A DNA stretch of 37,986 nt from Halocafeteria seosinensis. Lineage: Eukaryota; Sar; Bigyra; Bicosoecida. Shown piece after piece: positions 21,148-30,975 of the stretch. Numbering within the stretch: position 1 is the stretch's first letter; each line of letters opens with the position of its first letter. Under the pieces are notes generated by a model. That model did no database searches and was not told the DNA's origin. It saw only the letters and a list, made by a program, of their open reading frames with translations. The DNA is taken from NCBI GenBank assembly GCA_001687465.1, contig LVLI01000373.1, forward strand, positions 1 through 37,986. Direction: 5' to 3'. Made by a program: the position numbers and the translations under genes.

Positions 21148-23760
21148 ATGATTCGATGGCCATGCACTTATGGCGAGCTCGAAAACGAGGAAATCAGCCG
21201 AGAAGTGCCTTCCTGTATATGCGTCGAACCAGATGATGGGATCATTGTCACGGCCCGATTATCGGTGCTAACCCTGCGTGATGTCCAAGGAGAGTTCCTC
21301 GATGAGATAGACGTGGTGGAAGCGGTGGGTCGACAGGGGTCGACCATCGGCCTACAAAATCCAGATATCCGTGGAATTGCAGCTTCCGGTGGGAGACTTT
21401 TGCTGTCCGAGCATAATAATGCATGTTGTGTGCTTCTCTCGTCGGAAGAAAACGGTCTTTCTGCGACCATCCTGTACGACCATGTTTTGGGACTGGGTCC
21501 GCATTCCTCAACGGACGGATCGTTTTGTGGCCCGCAAGGATGCACTTTTGGCAATGATCAACTGCTGTGTTGCGATACGGGGAACCACCGCGTGAATGTA
21601 TTCGATGCACAAACTGGGTCATTTATGCTAAGTTTTGGAAGCCATGGGAATCAACCGGTATGTAGGAATGAACAATGACTTCTTCTTTGGAGTAGTTGAC
21701 GATTCTCATACCGTGTGCATCCATCCATGCATAACATAACATATGGAACTATTTGCACTACAGGGAGAGTTTGAGGAGCCAGTCTCAATTGCATTAGATG
21801 AAACGTCTAATGAAATTTACGTGCTGGACCAAGGGACTTGTATGATCCATGTTTTCAATGGTGATACGTTTGAATTCAAACGAGCAGTAAGTTGGAAACT
21901 TGTCTGGCGCTGTTCGGCTCGTTGCAGTTTTCTGATTGCTTTTCGTTTGTTAAATCCAGTTTGGAGAACAGGGGACAGGAAAGGGCCAGTTTGAGAGGCC
22001 ATCAGCTATTGCCATATTGCCTTGTGGAGCCGGACAGCCGTTAGAGCGAACAGCAATCGTTGTGGCGGACCAAAATAACGACAGAATTCAAGTTGTAAGC
22101 CGTAGTGGTAAAGGAATTTGGGTTTGCGATTCGATTACGATAGACATGGGAGAGGAAAATGATTCAGGAGAGTATCAGCAGCAAACCGCTCGGTTCAAAT
22201 CACCGTTCGGGGTGGCTGTAGACTCCGAGGGTGATATTCTTGTCGCAGATTGGGGAGGAGCAGTATGGATAACTCCTTACGAAGGAATCCAGGATCATGC
22301 GATGGAGCGGGAGTTGGAAACTCAAAACACTGACGCGGAACAGCCTAGCGTGACTGATACTACATCTACAGAAGAGCTGGACGACAGGGGCCGTACGCTC
22401 AACTACGAAGAGCTAATGGCCGAGAATGAGAGGCTCCAAGAAGAATACCAGCGAAGTCAACGTACCCATATATCGCAGGAACACACGTATGATACGAGAG
22501 CTGCGTGGGGAACACAGACTCATCAGGAAACCCAGAGTCACGCTGAGACCGATGTTTCGGCGGAAGGCCGATTAGGGGATCTGGCGTCCTCTCTTAATCG
22601 GCGAAAGACTGCTACCCAGCGCTCTCAGGTGGCCTCCCCGTTGCTCCAGCCGCCACGGAGCCCTTCCAAACTCCCAGCGAGCCGTCGTGGCAAAGTCAAG
22701 AAAAAGAGACTTCGTATCAAGCGGCCCACAAGCCAGATGCTGTCTTTGCAACAAGATATAATTGCCCTTGAGCAAGAAAAATCGAATTTGAAAACTTCTC
22801 TGGAAAGTCTTAAAAAGGAGACGGCAAGAAAGGCGATGAGGGCTGATGAAATGCGAACAAGTTTGAAGGCCCATGAACCTGAATTAGCTCGGGAAGGATT
22901 CAGGATACCTGCGGCCCCGCAAAACCCTGCGAGTGGAACTCAGCAGGATAACAACCGCTCGAAGAAAAAGAAGCAGCTAGATGAGTTACGCTCATTGGCA
23001 GTCGTACCTGAAACTGATTGCAATATCAGTGATATATGCGATAAAATTTTAAGCACTATCGGCGTGGCACTACAATTCAACCATTCCGAAGTAGCCGCTG
23101 TGCCGGATTACTCGAAAGTCAGGGATGTAAATTGGCTGGAAGAACGCTCGTTGGAGTTAAGGATGCGCATTTTAGCTTTGCAACAGGAACAGAGTAAATG
23201 GACAGAAGCAAAAAACCAGATGGAAATGCTCGCCAGTGAGCTGAAGAAAAAAGTTAACAAACTGTATGAAATCATTCCTAACTTTGACCAACTTCGTGAG
23301 TCTATCGATCTGCAGAGTTTAGAAAACACCGTAAGTTGAGTGTGTTGGGATGCTAAATGTTGCTGTGTCTCAGCGGCGGTAGTTTATATTGCTCCTGCAG
23401 GTATATCAGCTAGACAATGATCGTTCTGCGAACTTGCAGCAACTAAACCACTTGCAGCAGGTGTTGGAAGTTGTCAAGCAGTTAACTCAGTCTCAGCCTG
23501 ATATTGACACCAAGGAACTGGCAGGATGGCAGCGGAAGTCCTCTCCGGTAGAGCTAATGCTGAAGTACCGAAAACAAATTGATGAATCAGCGGAGGAATT
23601 ATCGCAAATTAAAGAGCACGTCCATAACAAGCGCAAATCTGTTGAATCTTCCGAGAAGTCACTCCAGGAGGAAACGCGAACATTAGATTCTTTGAAAGCT
23701 AAACGAGATCGTCTTCGTGATTTGTTACAGCAACAGAAAGAAGAGGAAGGAGACGGGTAA
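21148..23760 (+). CDS. NHL-repeat / coiled-coil protein
   Basis: Exons by frame continuity: 21148-21657, 21764-21886, 21960-23330 and 23401-23760 (introns 106, 73 and 70 nt, all phase 0), giving 787 aa. Residues about 60-340 contain four clear NHL-type blades and one degenerate blade: GPQGCTFGNDQLLCCDTGNH, EEPVSIALDETSNEIYVLD, RPSAIAI...IVVADQNNDRIQVV, SPFGVAVDSEGDILVADWG. Such blades form a beta-propeller for protein or RNA binding. Coiled-coil segments follow near 355-385, 470-515, 600-650 and 690-785, with a basic Arg/Lys-rich stretch (about 430-470) between them. There is no RING or B-box before the propeller, so it is not a TRIM-type ligase. No signal peptide or membrane helix is seen, so it is probably an intracellular scaffold. 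I do not recognise a named orthologue. A decayed copy resembling its last exon lies near 30.0 kb. Confidence 0.82.
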
Positions 23761-23917
23761 CTCGCTTTTTGGCTCGAACCTACCAAAATGCTCGTCCAGA
23801 AAAGCCCTGGAATTTCCTGGAGTAGGGGCTAGCCGTTCAGCTCTTGTTTACACATCCCAGATTTTGCAAAAGAGAGTTGAATGCTTCATCATCAGCTACG
23901 AAAGCTACTGAAGAGAA

Positions 23918-23950
23918 ACGAGCAAGGCCCTCGCATCGGGCCTGTCTCGT
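23918..23950. repeat. Two-step hairpin ACGAG..GGCCC / GGGCC..CTCGT
   Basis: The outer arms ACGAG/CTCGT and inner arms GGCCC/GGGCC pair symmetrically around a TCGCATC loop, with 3-nt internal bulges. It lies 158 bp after the NHL stop codon and could be a 3' RNA structure or a small foldback element. Confidence 0.5.
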
Positions 23951-24373
23951 CAGTATTTGACGTGGGCAGAAGCATACACGGCAGACTAACCCCGAAGCAG
24001 TAGCCATACCATTCTGTTTACCCCCTCATTAACGTATCGCTCTTGGTCGCTTTCTGTGAGTGAGAAGTGAAGACGACTCAGGTTTTAGGCACTACATACT
24101 CTCTAATGATCACCACCATCTCCCTAACTAGCAGTAGAGTTCTGACTACCTCCATCGCCCTCATGACCCTGCAACATCCATTTGTATCCTTTTCTTTCCG
24201 CAGTGCCCCGCGAAAAATCTTGGGATGATCAATTCACAGTCTGTCGAAAATTGGAACGCAGGTTAGTAGTACTCCACAGCTGGGGTTGAGAATCGGATTT
24301 TAGCATTTTTTTGTCTCCCTCTGTTGTGATAGCACAGTCTTCGTATCCTGCTTGTGGAGGCAAATACCTGGGC

Positions 24374-24391
24374 CCAGCGCCATTGCGCTGG
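24374..24391. repeat. CCAGCGC-CATT-GCGCTGG hairpin
   Basis: A perfect 7-bp stem with a 4-nt loop, ending 44 bp before the ATG of the LRR pseudogene. It resembles in style the hairpins upstream of the NHL gene. Confidence 0.5.
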
Positions 24392-24435
24392 TATCATTCA
24401 TGTTCGCAATACCACTATTGTAGATACACGCAACG

Positions 24436-25517
24436 ATGAATGCTACAGTGGTACAAAATTTTCAAAATTACATACAGTGGATCCGAAACAATGATCCTTG
24501 TTTTACTACGGCAGACTTTTTTGTACCTGGTTTCGGAGATCAACCTGATGATGGACGAGCAGTAGGAGACCAGGGTGCCCAACAAATAGCAGATGCACTA
24601 CGAGTGAATACGAGTCTGAGGACGATTGCTTTAAGAACTAACCAAATAGCTGATCACGGGGCCACTTCTTTGACGGATGCACTACGAGCGAATACGAGTC
24701 TGAGGGACATTCGTTTAAACAAAAATCGAATAGGTGACCGAGGGGCCGCATCTTTGTCTGACTAACATTGATTTAGACAACAATCTAACAGGAGTGGGTT
24801 TCCCTCACCTCAATCAAATAAGTAATTCTATCTCGCATGATACCAACCAACTATGTCAAAGGAATCGGGTAAGCGATACCTATATTCATTCGCTTCGTCT
24901 GTTAGTTGCTCACGCATGCAACGAGGACCAACGAATAGACTTGCATGAATTCCCATTTGTGTGATTTCTCCCAGAATGAGCCTGCGCGAGCACAACGCGA
25001 AGCCGCGGAAGAAAGGAGAGAGCGAGCCCAACGCGAAGCCGAAGAAGAAAGGAGAGCGCGAGTACAACGCGAAGCTGAAAAAGAAAGGAGAGCGGGAGCA
25101 CAACGCGAAGCCAAAGAAAAAAGGAGAGCGTGAGCGCAACGCGAAGCCAAAGAAAAAAGGAGAGCGCGGGCACAACGCGCTCTCCCTGAAGAAAGGAGAA
25201 TGCAATCATTCGCTGCGTTCGGCCCAAATCCAACTGTTCAAGATTACGTACATTATCTTTGCGAAACCTGTCCGAAACATCAGGAAACAGTCTTGGAAGA
25301 AGTAATTAACCTAATTAGTGTTGCTCGAAAGGCAATCAAAACCTTCTTGGATCAGAATTTTAGCAAATTATCCAGTCATTGGAAGCGAATTACGCAACAG
25401 TCAACGGAGTTATGCGACGCCATGATTGGTCATCTCTCCACTCAGTGGGACCTGCCTTCGTCAGTTGTTCAATTGGTTCTGAAAAGATCGTGTTCAGAAC
25501 AGGATCTGTCCTTGTAA
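24436..25517 (+). pseudogene. LRR (RNI/NLRC-like) plus coiled-coil gene, broken
   Basis: Starts at ATG 24436 and encodes RNI-type leucine-rich repeats of 28 aa (84 nt), e.g. GDQGAQQIADALRVNTSLRT. The frame is lost at 24765. The next LRR (LTNIDLDNNLTGVGF) continues one frame away, exactly as expected from a 26-bp deletion between two TCTGA words. A phase-0 intron (24869-24974, GTAAGC...TCCCAG) then joins to a charged helix of 12-aa repeats (AQREAEEERRAR), broken by TGA at 25131-25133 where other units have CGA. The frame resumes unchanged to a TAA-terminated C-terminal segment of about 105 aa of unknown fold (MQSFAAFGPNPTVQDY...). Two independent lesions make it a pseudogene unless the stop is bypassed or the sequence has errors. 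Intact relatives would be cytosolic LRR proteins. Confidence 0.75.
24993..25203 (+). repeat. Six 36-bp tandem repeats in charged helix
   Basis: Units begin with CAACGCGAAGC (last one diverged) at 24993, 25029, 25065, 25101, 25137 and 25173, with an exact 36-bp period (12 aa, Gln/Arg/Glu/Ala rich). The fifth unit is preceded by the TGA stop. The same DNA is also open in another frame as a Lys-rich peptide; the Glu/Arg-rich frame is preferred because it joins the spliced LRR exon and the C-terminal segment. Confidence 0.85.
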
Positions 25518-26970
25518 CAAGCAGTTCAAATCTAACTAGGGCATGGTGCACCCCCGTTTCTACGAAAACGCGCCTACTCGATCGTGGCAACACGTCTCCC
25601 CAGAGGGGAGTGTCTGGAGAGATGGAAAGCAGCCGAAGGCACCCGGGTTCTGGATCACCAAAGTGTTGAGTGCAGTGATAGGTCCCAGGACATCCAGGTA
25701 CCCCGGGACATTTTCTTCAATGGGCAAGGTCCTCAGGCGCAGAGGTTTATGAACGATGGAGATGAGCTCGGTCAAAACACCGGGACCGATACTGCTGAAG
25801 AAGGCAGTCCTATCCGATGTGCAAACCCCAAGAAGTTCACAATGTCAGTGGACATTTGACACAACCATGTGCAGAAATGGAGTAGACGTCAAAGAGGATG
25901 GTCAGTTTGTGACCTTTGGCGTCCAGCCAAAAGGACAGTCTCGCCGTAGCAAGCGTTCGGCGTTTGCGGGCATTCGGTATTTAACAAAGACTCGGGGCGT
26001 GCCCAAGAATGGACAATGACAGTTCAGACCCAGGGGAGCGGTCGGACTGAGTTGGGACTATGAATGAAAGTTTTGATATTTCGCAATCAGTCGAGAAGAA
26101 TGACATGCTCGGCATGTACGCCGGATCACTGGGGCTCTGGATTTCGTCGCGGGGAATCTGATCAAGTATCGTGCTGTAGAGAGCTCGGAACGGAAGAAGA
26201 AGCCGTAACAGCGATTTCATTCTCGACGAACGAGGAGACAGACATTGTGTATTATGCTCCATTGGCAATAAGTTAATAGAATCTCCATGACGGCCCTACG
26301 GAAACCCCATCAGACGTTAGAACGGTTAGATTTGGAGAGCTTCGTCTGCATGGTGGTCAGTTCCAAGGCAGACAATTTCACTGAGTCGTATGCACCAATG
26401 GCGGAGTTCACCTAGTTTCCGTTGACAACGATCTCTACTTCTGCAAAATGGCTCGCCGTGCTCATAGGGAGGGCACCAACAAAAGTATATCTACTGATAT
26501 TTTGAATGTCCTGTACTTCTTTCCTGAAATGGACAAGTGCGTGCCAAAACGACTATGCGTTCTGGCTGTCTGATAACTGAGGGCTGCAGTTCAAAATCAG
26601 TCAAAATCGGAACCAGCGCACGCCGAATACACGCTTGGATATGTCACAAATCATTCCGGTACTAACTCATAGAGAAGACACAGTCGAAAGGAGTGATGAG
26701 TGATTGAGATAGTTTAATACACCTTTTTCCCCGGTATTGCAGATTTTGAATAAGTCTGCATTTGTCGCATAGGCCATTGGAGCTCGCCAATTAACGACAT
26801 CGGTCGCTGTGATTGAATCGCAGAAAAAAATGGTACATAACATGTAGTCCACCTTGGTATTGACGGATTTCACTTCAGGGTGAGAAGTCCACCATCCTTC
26901 CGCCGATCGAGTGCCCCCAGGCAACCACCACACGCGAGCGGATTCCAGCTACAGTCTCATTTCTTAACCT
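25518..26970. other. Decayed DNA between pseudogene and GLUG paralogue
   Basis: 1.45 kb with only short open pieces on both strands, none with a recognised domain. A minus-strand piece near 25775-25600 reads like Leu-rich repeat sequence (LRLRTLPIEE, ITALNTLVIQ) but is interrupted on both sides. Such scattered open pieces fit old degraded coding DNA. In the duplication model the junction between the two copies lies at the right end of this interval. Confidence 0.45.
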
Positions 26971-29349
26971 CTAGCGACGGTACTTTCGCGGTCTCATTGA
27001 CGCCTGTTTTATGGTTCTCAAGGGTCGTTGTGCGGGTCGTGTCCCCTTTGGCGACGACTCACGAGAAGTTTTCAAAGGGGTGACTGTAGGCGCCAACGGG
27101 GGAGTTGGAACAGTGCTTGGGGTTGGGGTTGGCGAGGAGATCCATTGGAAGCGTAGAATGGGCAAAGTATCGGTGCCATTGAAAGCCCAGACTTCATTAT
27201 CCCATTGTTGAGTCCCATTATAATGATACAATTGACCACGGATGTCATTCAACGTGTCCGAATTGCTAATTCGGGTCAAAACATCCTCTGGACGGTAGTC
27301 ATTTCCTATCATAGTAGCCCAACTAGAGCCATTATACACCGAATATTGCACCTTGATAACACCACTTGCGGTACTAGATATACGTCCAATGATTCCACCA
27401 CCACTAGTTCGATCATAGACAACCCCTGAAGCATACGTATTCGTTATGGATACATTGCCTGTTTCTAGTCCACAACATCCTCCTGTGTCGTCCCCAGTAA
27501 TCCCTCCTGCTCTAGCACCCTTAATATCTCCTCGTGTATAGCAGTCTCTAATTTGTACACGGCCACCATCTTGTGCTGAATCCTTTCCGGTAATACCACC
27601 ACTCAAGCTCCCACTTATATCCCCTGTGGAATACGATTGTGTGATATACGCATGACCATTCGTGATACCCGCATTATCCCCGCAGATACCACCTGCTAGA
27701 TCTCCTTTAATCGTCCCAGTGGAATAACATTGCGTGATATTCACAGTACCATTATTGCGACCTGCATTTTGTCCTGTAATGCCACCTGCTAATACACCCT
27801 GTATCATCCCTGTAGAGTAGGAATTTGAGATCCTAATGTGACCTCCGCTTAGACCGGCATTGCGACCACATATACCACCACTCCACTTCATGATTCTTCC
27901 TGTTGCGCTGCTTGAATTCACGACAAAATGCGTTTCATTTTCTCGCACAATAAATCCACCTCCTTGTGCAGTGCGCCCATTTTTAACGTGAACATTCCGA
28001 ATCAAGGGAGCGTTATCGAAGGATTCAACTGTACCATTCATAACCTTTATCAGTCCATGGAAGTCGGCAGTATCCTTCAAGTCAATTATATTTCCTTCAA
28101 CATAGCCACCATCGAAGATTTCGTCAGCATCCAGGGAAATGTGAGTATTGCCATTGTACCCATGAACGTTCCAATGAAGGGCGGTACAGTTCATGCGAAA
28201 AAGACTTTCCACTGGAAAATACTGAAAACAAGATTCGGTCCCAGCAACGATACTCTTTCGCAAATCAGCTGCATCGGCAACATTCCATACCAAACGGAAA
28301 ACAGTGCTAAAATACAAGAGGTTTCGTATGATACTGGTTGTGGAATGCACGTGGACTTTGTGTCGTTTCAAGTTCCTGCTGCTCAATGAAACGCTACCGA
28401 TTGCTTTTTCCCAGCATATTACGGCGCATGATGCCCGATAGCAGTAGTCATAGCAGTAGCAGTCAAGTCCACGTGTGATCAAAGTATTGATTAGCTGCGC
28501 TCCGCCGAGTAATACTGATAATAATACCAACAGAAGGTGTACCGATGAATGTGCGTGAACAATTCGATGGGAACCACAGTCAAGTGACCAATTCCTAGAT
28601 GTAACCTGATAAACGAATCCCATCATTTTACTGCTGCCGATGATGCCGAATGCATTATCTCCTCCTACGGATAGCCGTTTGCTAGACGTTTCGGCAACAA
28701 CCTGGTAAAAGACTTCCAACGATCTTCCGGTACTCCTTGGAACTGTGTTGAATGCTTCGTCGCATACCGTGCACAACCGTTTGCTACCCTTTCTCTTCAT
28801 GCCATTCAGAACGACAGAACCAAATTGCCGAACGCTGGATCTACCTCTGATGGTCTGCAATGATTTAGCACCTAACGTGGATAACAATTTGCTGCACGTG
28901 TCGGCAACGGCATGGGGGACGACGACTGCAATTGGTCCCGCCTGTTTCCCAGTACACGGAGGGCGCTTACAACAATGCGTCAACAATGTACGTTCCACGG
29001 CCTTGGAGAAAAGAAATGATGAAATCCTTGCCCCGAATAGGATGTCGGGTCTGGTAGTGGCTTCGTTATGTTTGCTTGGCGTAGCTGCGTTAGAATAAGA
29101 CTCGAAACCCGCTCCCACTGGGAAGCCACCAGTGTCTCCCCCAACTACCTTGAGAGTTCTTTCCCCAAAGCGCGAAGCGCCACCTGAAAGAATCTGAGAA
29201 ATGATTTTGCTAGTTGGTTTCTCTTCTACTTGCATCCATGTCTTCCCGGTTGTCGCTGCAACAACCATCACTGCAGCCAGGAAGAGTCCGAAGACTTTGG
29301 TTTCCGCTTTTCTCCATTCTCTTGTCGTCTTTATCGGGTTTATATGCAT
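26971..29349 (-). CDS. Truncated GLUG-repeat paralogue
   Basis: Single open frame of 792 aa from ATG 29347-29349. It starts with a hydrophobic segment (VFGLFLAAVMVVAATTG) that could be a signal peptide. Residues about 95-270 contain degenerate repeats of about 34 aa; two further hydrophobic stretches lie near 270-290 and 340. From about 355 it is collinear with the giant GLUG protein: same lead-in (the L..DEIFDG and IRNVHVKNG region), GLUG-like repeats about 477-643 (SNSYSTGMI, TQCYSTGTIKGDLAGGICG), same closing motif (IRGQLYH...LPILRFQ). It then ends after a short Pro/Thr stretch and a basic tail, where the giant protein enters its mucin linker. The filamin-like, Cys-rich and membrane parts are absent. 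It may be a secreted or anchored GLUG protein, or a decaying duplicate still open over its length. Confidence 0.75.
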   Translation of the reverse strand: MHINPIKTTREWRKAETKVFGLFLAAVMVVAATTGKTWMQVEEKPTSKIISQILSGGASRFGERTLKVVGGDTGGFPVGAGFESYSNAATPSKHNEATTRPDILFGARISSFLFSKAVERTLLTHCCKRPPCTGKQAGPIAVVVPHAVADTCSKLLSTLGAKSLQTIRGRSSVRQFGSVVLNGMKRKGSKRLCTVCDEAFNTVPRSTGRSLEVFYQVVAETSSKRLSVGGDNAFGIIGSSKMMGFVYQVTSRNWSLDCGSHRIVHAHSSVHLLLVLLSVLLGGAQLINTLITRGLDCYCYDYCYRASCAVICWEKAIGSVSLSSRNLKRHKVHVHSTTSIIRNLLYFSTVFRLVWNVADAADLRKSIVAGTESCFQYFPVESLFRMNCTALHWNVHGYNGNTHISLDADEIFDGGYVEGNIIDLKDTADFHGLIKVMNGTVESFDNAPLIRNVHVKNGRTAQGGGFIVRENETHFVVNSSSATGRIMKWSGGICGRNAGLSGGHIRISNSYSTGMIQGVLAGGITGQNAGRNNGTVNITQCYSTGTIKGDLAGGICGDNAGITNGHAYITQSYSTGDISGSLSGGITGKDSAQDGGRVQIRDCYTRGDIKGARAGGITGDDTGGCCGLETGNVSITNTYASGVVYDRTSGGGIIGRISSTASGVIKVQYSVYNGSSWATMIGNDYRPEDVLTRISNSDTLNDIRGQLYHYNGTQQWDNEVWAFNGTDTLPILRFQWISSPTPTPSTVPTPPLAPTVTPLKTSRESSPKGTRPAQRPLRTIKQASMRPRKYRR
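28620..28960 (-). repeat. Degenerate repeats of about 100 bp in GLUG paralogue N-terminus
   Basis: Related segments such as TTTGCTAGACGTTTCGGCAA, TTTGCTACCC and TTTGCTGCACGTGTCGGCAA (+ strand) recur. In protein terms the recurring pattern is VVAxTxSKxLSxxG followed by AFxxI and a Gly/Ser-rich turn. About three copies are detectable by eye. No counterpart is seen in the giant GLUG protein. Confidence 0.4.
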
Positions 29350-29825
29350 GGTTCGGTAGATGTTTCCTTCTCTGTCATGCACAGCTTCTCATATCTTGAT
29401 TGTCCTCTTAGTATGTGTATGGTTCCTCTCTCTCGGTGAGTGTCCCTTCTTGACGGCTGACCGACACCAGAGTTGACCCACCTCTAGTGAGGGAATTGCA
29501 AACCACTATCAGGCCCAAGCCGCAACGCAATCACCCAAATCGACAAGGGGACAATGTTCATCCCGTTTTTCGCTCTTGCGCTTGCCCCCTGTATGGACTA
29601 TACTCAACTGACGTCAGAGAGACTGGAAAATATCTCCGACGGGTCATGGAGAAACCAAAGCCCCAAATGGATCACAGAATCTTTTTGTTCTTTTATGTTC
29701 CTACCAGAAAAAAACAGACTGCCGTTCAATACTTTTAAATGTATCAAATTACTGTCGAACGTCGAAGAGATGTGCTCTGCTTGCTGACAGCCTGTCAGTT
29801 GCGATCATGTTGCGATCACCGTGTC
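29350..29825. promoter_or_regulatory. Spacer upstream of GLUG paralogue
   Basis: Short overlapping frames only, with no domain. This is the presumed promoter of the minus-strand GLUG paralogue. It is much shorter than the matching spacer between the giant GLUG gene and the NHL gene. Confidence 0.35.
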
Positions 29826-30180
29826 CAATCAGCTGGTGAAGAAATTGCGAATTGTATGGCCAGCAAGTGAGCGACACCGGTGGAATAATGCCATGACAGT
29901 TGCAATGCTGGGAATCTCCACCAAAAGACAACGGAGCCTTGCCTACTTAGCTTTGGTTACCTTAGCGTAGGCAATGAGCGATCTGCGGTTTCGTGGCAAC
30001 TGCATCACCTGCAGCAGCGGTGAGGGAGTTACGAAGCGATCAGGCGGTCAGCCGCGTGAGGGTTAATGCGAAATATCGCTAACAAAGCGATGAATCGGCA
30101 TCTGAATTATAGCAAAGTTAAAGAGCATGCCCAACAGCAAGTCAAGCAAGCAGAGGTCAATGGAATCTACCAATAAACCG
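29826..30180 (+). pseudogene. Relic resembling NHL/coiled-coil gene (3' part)
   Basis: Collinear blocks match the 3' part of the NHL gene. CAATGAGCGATCTGCG at 29973 matches CAATGATCGTTCTGCG at 23415; GCAACTNNNNCACNTGCAGCAG at 29997 matches 23438; GATGAATC..GAATTATNGCAAA.TTAAAGAGCA from 30089 matches 23580. A weaker match near 29832-29858 (AGCTG..GAAGAAA..TGTATG) fits the end of the previous exon. In the aligned frame, KYR-stop-QSDESASEL-stop-Q replaces KYRKQIDESAEELSQ, so it is dead. About 50 bp are missing relative to the intact exon. The evidence is a by-eye alignment. Confidence 0.6.
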
Positions 30181-30810
30181 TTAGGATATCCCGGAATGAC
30201 TGAGGGTTTTGGCTACTCCTTCAGCACCTATGCCACCATTATCTAGACTAAGTAGTCTACCCGAAAGCAGCGAAGTTTCCCTGAATACATCATTTAGCTT
30301 GAAGCAATGTCGAAACAATGAACAAATATTCAGGTATACACGGTACTATTAGGAAGTAACTCACCTCCCATTTCTGCTGATGCCCCTTGCCCTTGTCATG
30401 CCTAGAAAGAAATGGGCCCCAGACTCACTGTACCAGTTGGTGACTTTTACAGTATATCCAAAACAGGTTCCTATAGACCTCTTTATGTCTAATACAAGCA
30501 TATGCTAAGGAAATATCAATTCAATGCTTATGACAATAGATGTTTGGCAATATGTGTTGAAATTTGTGGGATGGAATCTGATGTTTACTCTTTGGGAGCT
30601 GCAAAATTACTCGCCCAGACTCTATCCCATGGACCTGAGGTACTTGCGTAAGGGGACGTAGGAACCAGGGCAGCGCAGGCGGGAATGCATCCATTGTAGC
30701 CAGTGGAAGAAGCGCTACCAAAACAGGAATACATAGATCACACAGAAATGGTAACAACACTGCTGGTAAAACAGCAGAAGAAAATCAGACGTGTTGGGGA
30801 GGGATCGCAG

Positions 30811-30846
<36 letters not shown>

Positions 30847-30975
30847 ATAACATAGTATAACTGACGAAAGGGTCGCGTACTCGACCGATATACTGCTACA
30901 GGATTCGTTTTTGGCTAAGCTCGATTTTGATGGACCCGGGAATAGTGACGTAGGTCTGGAACATTTGGTGACGGA
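30181..30975. other. Intergenic, one CA microsatellite
   Basis: No gene is seen; both strands carry only short frames. The only clear feature is the (CA)n tract at 30813-30843. Confidence 0.5.
30813..30843. repeat. (CA)n microsatellite
   Basis: An uninterrupted run of about 15 CA dinucleotides, followed by TAATAACATAG. Likely length-polymorphic. Confidence 0.95.

Larger units (their letters stand above)
23761..24435. other. Intergenic with two hairpins
   Basis: No gene is seen. It should contain the 3' end of the NHL gene and the upstream region of the LRR locus. Two strong inverted repeats stand out at 23918-23950 and 24374-24391. Confidence 0.5.

Noticed and set aside
24961-25305. 114-codon Lys-rich frame through the 36-bp repeats
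   Set aside because: Alternative reading of the same repeats. The Glu/Arg-rich frame joins the upstream LRR exon by a good phase-0 intron and continues into a long C-terminal segment.
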